From Magnetococcales bacterium (GTDB lineage Bacteria; Pseudomonadota; Magnetococcia; Magnetococcales; Magnetaquicoccaceae): a stretch of DNA of 7,846 nt. Under the pieces are notes generated by a model. It saw only the letters and a program-made list of their open reading frames with translations, was not told the origin of the DNA and did no database searches. The position numbers were made by a program, and so were the translations under genes. Numbering within the stretch: the stretch's first letter is position 1; each line of letters opens with the position of its first letter. The stretch spans positions 1-7,846 of the forward strand of contig JADGCR010000099.1 in NCBI GenBank assembly GCA_015228895.1. Reading direction: 5' to 3'. Shown in pieces: positions 4,105 through 7,846 of this stretch.

Positions 4105-7100
4105 TCAGGATGGTGGGGCAACCGCAGCCAGTTGTTTTTTCAATGCATACTCCTTGACCAGCGCGTAAATCGCGGGAATCACGATCAGAGTCAGCAGGGT
4201 GGAGGAGAGCATCCCGCCCACCATGGGAGCGGCGATGCGGCGCATCACTTCCGAGCCGGTCCCGGTGCTCCACATGATGGGCAGCAGACCCGCCATGATG
4301 GCCACCACGGTCATCATCTTGGGGCGCACCCGCTCCACGGCCCCCTCCATGATGGCGTCATACAGGTCCTGGCGGGTGAAGGGGGTCTGGGTCGCCTCCC
4401 GTTGGGTCAGGACCGCCTCCAAGGCGTGATCCAGATAGATCAACATCACCACCCCGGTTTCCGCCGCCACCCCGGCCAACGCGATGAAACCGATGGCCAC
4501 GGCCACACTCATGTTGAACGACATCCAATCCATCAACCAGATCCCGCCCACCAGGGCGAAGGGGAGGGAGAGCATGACGATCAGCGTCTCGGTGATCCGT
4601 CCGAAGTTCAGATAGAGAAGCAGAAAAATGATGAACAAAGTCAGTGGCACCACGATCTTCAGTTTCGCCTTGGCCCGTTCCATGTACTCGAACTGACCGC
4701 TCCAGGTCAGAAAAGTGCCGGGAGGCAGGGTGACGGATTGTCGCACCGCCTCCCGCGCCTCGGCCACATAACCGCCGATGTCCCGGTTGCGGATGTCCAC
4801 GAAGATGTAAACCGCCAGCATGGCGTTCTCCGTGCGCAAGGCGGCGGGCCCCTGCCCGGTGCGGATGGTGGCCAACTGTCCCAAAGGCACCTGAATCCCC
4901 GACTCGGTCCGCACCAGCACCCGTTTGCCGATGGTCTCCGGATCGGAACGAAAATCACGGGGATAACGCACATTCACGCTGAAACGCTCCCGTCCCTCCA
5001 CCGTGGTGGTGACGCTTTCTCCCCCCAGGGCGGTCAGGATCACCTCCTGCAAATCATCCATGCTCAATCCGTAACGGGCGATGAGATCCCGGTCCGGCTC
5101 GATGTTCAGATAAAATCCACCCCCCACCCGTTCCGCGTAGGCGCTGGTGGTCCCCGCCACCCGCTTGACCACGGCCTCGATTCTGGCGGCCACGGCTTCC
5201 AACTCCTCCAGATTCTTGCCGAACACCTTGATCCCCACCGGGGTGCGGATGCCGGTGGAAAGCATGTCGATCCGCGCCTTCAGGGGCATGGTCCAGGCGT
5301 TGCTGACGCCGGGCAACTGCAACGCGGCGTCCATGTCGGCGATCAGTCGGTCGATGGTCATGCCCGGACGCCACGCGCTTTCCGGCTTGAGGTTGATCAC
5401 CGTCTCGAACATCTCCACCGGGGCCGGATCCGTGGCCGTGGCGGCCCGTCCCGCCTTGCCCAACACCGACGCCACCTCCGGGAAGCCCTTGATGATCTTG
5501 TCCTGGGTTTGCAGCATCTCCTCGGCCTTGGTCATGGAGAGACCCGGCAAGGTGGTGGGCATGTACAGCAGGGTCCCTTCGTTCAGGGTGGGCATGAACT
5601 CGCTTCCCAGGCGCGAGGCCGGCAGCACCGTCATCCCCAGGATCGCCAGGGCCAGCAGCACAAAGACCGCCTTGAAACGCAACACCAGTTGGATGACAGG
5701 ACGATAGAGCCAGATCAACAGGCGGTTGATGGGGTTTTTTCTCTCCGGCAGAATCCGCCCCCGCACGAACAACAGCATCAAAACCGGCACCAGGGTGATG
5801 GAGAGCAGGGCGGCCCCCCCCATGGCAAAGGTCTTGGTGAAGGCCAGGGGCTTGAACAGCCGTCCCTCCTGGGCCTCCAGGGCGAAGACCGGCAGAAAGG
5901 AGACCGTGATGATCAACAGGGAAAAGAACAGCGCCGGACCCACCTCCACCGCCGCGTTGATGATCACCTGATGGCGCGGGGTGTCCGGGGAGGCCCGCTC
6001 CAGATGTTTGTGGGCGTTCTCGATCATGACGATCGCCGCGTCCACCATGGCCCCGACGGCGATGGCGATGCCCCCCAGACTCATGATGTTGGAGGTCATG
6101 CCCAGGCTTTCCATCAGGATGATGGCGATGAGCACCCCCACCGGCAGCATCAAGATGGCCACGAAGGCGCTCCGCACATGCAACAGAAACAGGATGCAGA
6201 CCGCCGCCACGATCAGGCTCTCCTCGATCAGGGTGTGCTTCAGGGTGTCCACGGCCCGCAGGATGAGTTCGGAACGGTCGTAAAGCGCCTCGACGCGCAC
6301 ATCCTTGCCCAGGGACTCCCCCAGCTCCGCCAGCTTGAGCTTGGCGTTGCGAATGACCTCCAGGGCGTTCTGTCCAAAACGCTGCACCACGATGCCGCTG
6401 ACCACCTCGCCTTCGCCGTTCATCTCCGTCAGTCCCCGGCGTTCGTCCGGTCCCAGCTCGATCCGGGCCACGTCCCGCAGACGGACCGGAATCCCGTTCT
6501 CCTCCTTGAGGACGATCTTGCCGATATCCTCCACCCCTCGCAGATAGCCCCGTCCCCGCACCACATACTCGGTTTCGGCCATTTCCACCACCCGGCCCCC
6601 CACATCCCGATTGCTCTGCGCGATGGCGCGGGTGACGCGGGCCAGGGGCAGGTCGTAGGCCTGCAACTGTTGCGGATCCACAATGACTTGGTATTGCTGG
6701 ACAAATCCCCCAACGCTGGCCACCTCGGCCACCCCTTCCGCCTTGGCCAGATGATAACGGAGATACCAGTCCTGCAAGGTGCGCAGCTCCGCCAGGGTCC
6801 GCTCCCTGGCCAGCACCACATACTGATAGACCCACCCCACCCCGGTGGCGTCCGGTCCCAAGGCCGGAGTCACGCCGGGAGGCAGACGCCTGCTGGCGAA
6901 GTTGAGATACTCCAGCACCCGGCTGCGCGCCCAGTAGATGTCGGTGTTGTCCTGGAAGATGACGTAGACGAATGATGCCCCGAAAAAAGAGAAGCCCCGC
7001 ACCAGCTTGGAACGGGGCACGGAGAGCATGGCCGTGGTCAAGGGGTAGGTGACCTGATCCTCCACCACCTGGGGGGACTGGCCGGGATAATCGGTGTAGA

Positions 7101-7245
7101 GAATCACCTGCACGTCCGACAGATCCGGAATGGCGTCCAACGGGATGCGCGACACCCCGAGGATCCCCCATCCGATGATCAGCAGGGTGCCCAGCGACAC
7201 CAGCAGACGGTTGCGGCACGACCAGCGAATCAGCCAAGGGATCAT
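4105..7245 (-). CDS. cusA: CusA-type Cu(I)/Ag(I) efflux RND transporter
   Basis: This 1046-residue, full-length inner-membrane proton antiporter belongs to the heavy-metal RND family (E. coli CusA has 1047). The protein aligns with CusA throughout: DAIPDLSDVQVI (37-48), YPGQSPQVVEDQVTYPLTT (53-71), GPDATGVGW (130-138), and GGIAIAVGAMVDAAIVMIEN (391-410), which contains the proton-relay Asp (402, equal to CusA D405). The three periplasmic methionines that bind Cu(I)/Ag(I) are present: M562 in YMPTTLPG, M612 in APVEMFET and M661 in RIDMLSTG (CusA M573, M623, M672). This favours monovalent copper/silver over the divalent-metal CzcA type. Membrane helices fall at about 14-33, a cluster at 340-495, 524-545, and a cluster at 862-1030. 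CAGGAA (7260-7255) precedes ATG 7245 by 9 bases. It follows the Met/His-rich gene by 38 bases, so the two are likely co-transcribed. The periplasmic adaptor CusB and outer-membrane CusC are absent from the window. Confidence 0.95.
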   Translation of the reverse strand: MIPWLIRWSCRNRLLVSLGTLLIIGWGILGVSRIPLDAIPDLSDVQVILYTDYPGQSPQVVEDQVTYPLTTAMLSVPRSKLVRGFSFFGASFVYVIFQDNTDIYWARSRVLEYLNFASRRLPPGVTPALGPDATGVGWVYQYVVLARERTLAELRTLQDWYLRYHLAKAEGVAEVASVGGFVQQYQVIVDPQQLQAYDLPLARVTRAIAQSNRDVGGRVVEMAETEYVVRGRGYLRGVEDIGKIVLKEENGIPVRLRDVARIELGPDERRGLTEMNGEGEVVSGIVVQRFGQNALEVIRNAKLKLAELGESLGKDVRVEALYDRSELILRAVDTLKHTLIEESLIVAAVCILFLLHVRSAFVAILMLPVGVLIAIILMESLGMTSNIMSLGGIAIAVGAMVDAAIVMIENAHKHLERASPDTPRHQVIINAAVEVGPALFFSLLIITVSFLPVFALEAQEGRLFKPLAFTKTFAMGGAALLSITLVPVLMLLFVRGRILPERKNPINRLLIWLYRPVIQLVLRFKAVFVLLALAILGMTVLPASRLGSEFMPTLNEGTLLYMPTTLPGLSMTKAEEMLQTQDKIIKGFPEVASVLGKAGRAATATDPAPVEMFETVINLKPESAWRPGMTIDRLIADMDAALQLPGVSNAWTMPLKARIDMLSTGIRTPVGIKVFGKNLEELEAVAARIEAVVKRVAGTTSAYAERVGGGFYLNIEPDRDLIARYGLSMDDLQEVILTALGGESVTTTVEGRERFSVNVRYPRDFRSDPETIGKRVLVRTESGIQVPLGQLATIRTGQGPAALRTENAMLAVYIFVDIRNRDIGGYVAEAREAVRQSVTLPPGTFLTWSGQFEYMERAKAKLKIVVPLTLFIIFLLLYLNFGRITETLIVMLSLPFALVGGIWLMDWMSFNMSVAVAIGFIALAGVAAETGVVMLIYLDHALEAVLTQREATQTPFTRQDLYDAIMEGAVERVRPKMMTVVAIMAGLLPIMWSTGTGSEVMRRIAAPMVGGMLSSTLLTLIVIPAIYALVKEYALKKQLAAVAPPS

Positions 7246-7283
7246 CGGAGCGGGTTCCTGACGAGAATCAAAACGGAATGCGT

Positions 7284-7829
7284 TTATTTGCCCTGGGAGA
7301 CGGCCTGCAGATGGCTCTCCGCCTGTCCCGTCAGATGGGTCAGAAGTTCCAGTCGCAGCCGCATCGCCTCATGGTGTCTGGCCATGTCTCCCATCATTTC
7401 GTGATCCATCTTGCCGCCCGCGCCGCCGCCGTGGTCCATCCCTTTTTGGTTCTTGTCGTGATGCTGTTCCATCATGGTCATCATGGTTTCCATCTGGTTG
7501 CGCAGGGTGGTCAGGATGGCCCGCAGACCGGCACCGTGTTCCGCCAGCATTTCGTTCCGCCCCACTCCAGGCGGGGTTTGCTGAATCCGCTCCAGCAGTT
7601 CGTGGGAGGCGTTCATCCGTTCCCGGGCCAAGGCGAGTTCCTGCTGCATCTTTTCCATGCGCACCGACATCTTGGCCATTTTGCCTTCCATTTTGTCGGC
7701 ATGGCTGGCCTCGGCTGCGGCGGATTGTTGATGTTGACTGTGATCCACCTCCCCAGCCGCCCATGCGCTAGGCGCGGCACTCAAAAACAAGGAAAGGGCC
7801 AAAACGGATCGTGACAAACGGATGTTCAT
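7284..7829 (-). CDS. Met/His-rich exported protein, probable periplasmic copper binder
   Basis: This 181-residue protein has a clear Sec signal peptide: MNIRLSR, a hydrophobic core (9-18), and an AWA motif with likely cleavage after Ala24. There is no lipobox Cys. The mature part has 18 Met and 13 His in 157 residues and no Cys. They cluster in METMMTMMEQHH (113-124) and MDHGGGAGGKMDHEMMGDM (131-149). Residues about 46-83 and 150-178 look helical, possibly coiled coil, with Met and Glu regularly spaced. Met/His clusters are typical of periplasmic Cu(I)/Ag(I) handling proteins, and the gene lies directly upstream of cusA, so a metallochaperone or buffer role is likely. I do not recognise a named family; CusF is smaller and different. 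The start ATG 7829 has GGAGA (7843-7839) 9 bases upstream. Its promoter, and any cusB/cusC genes, would lie beyond the right edge. Confidence 0.85.
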   Translation of the reverse strand: MNIRLSRSVLALSLFLSAAPSAWAAGEVDHSQHQQSAAAEASHADKMEGKMAKMSVRMEKMQQELALARERMNASHELLERIQQTPPGVGRNEMLAEHGAGLRAILTTLRNQMETMMTMMEQHHDKNQKGMDHGGGAGGKMDHEMMGDMARHHEAMRLRLELLTHLTGQAESHLQAVSQGK

Positions 7830-7846
7830 GAATAATAATCTCCAGT

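Noticed and set aside
4132..6975. A 947-codon open frame on the plus strand opposite cusA
   Set aside because: The translation is a His/Gln/Gly/Asp-rich string with no domain or hydrophobic pattern. It is the mirror of a GC-rich, codon-biased gene that is itself a convincing CusA.
4105..7245. CzcA-type Co/Zn/Cd exporter
   Set aside because: The three Cu(I)/Ag(I) methionines of CusA are all present at the expected offsets.
7278..7814. A 178-codon plus-strand frame opposite the Met/His-rich gene
   Set aside because: Its His-rich look comes from reading Met (ATG) codons as CAT on the other strand. The minus-strand frame has a signal peptide and a ribosome site.

Overview
The window looks like chromosomal DNA from a magnetotactic proteobacterium, most plausibly a magnetococcus or Magnetospirillum-like lineage. 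Two genes carry the Leu-Gly repeat module of magnetosome biomineralisation proteins, with flanks GTIWTG and AWGP. One is an Mms6-family protein (1610-1978) and the other a MamD-family protein (2755-3753). The lineage is inferred from these two genes and the GC-rich flanks; no rRNA or other taxonomic marker is present.

Left flank (1-1505), plus strand: the last 46 codons of a short-chain dehydrogenase/reductase, followed 14 bases later by a TPR protein with a family-9-like glycosyltransferase domain. Both are GC-rich and probably co-transcribed.

Centre (about 1506-4104): a visibly more AT-rich block holding mms6, a cyclic-nucleotide-binding domain protein on the minus strand, mamD, and an unrecognised small two-helix membrane protein. 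The cNMP-binding gene is convergent with mms6 (4-base gap) and divergent from mamD. The 313-base region between the cNMP gene and mamD (2442-2754) carries a near-consensus minus-strand promoter, a 26-base dyad, and a run of 13 G lying between possible -35 and -10 elements for mamD. This resembles promoters that phase-vary by changing spacer length.

Right flank (4105-7846), minus strand, GC-rich: a Met/His-rich exported protein followed by a full-length CusA-type Cu(I)/Ag(I) RND efflux pump that retains the three methionines of the metal site. The partner genes (cusB, cusC) are not in the window and may lie beyond 7846.

Working picture: Mms6 and MamD would act at the magnetosome membrane on magnetite crystal growth. 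The small membrane protein is a candidate magnetosome component by position. The cNMP-binding protein is a candidate link between cyclic-nucleotide signalling and this cluster. The copper efflux genes are probably an independent neighbouring unit. No tRNA, rRNA, CRISPR array, transposase or integrase was seen.
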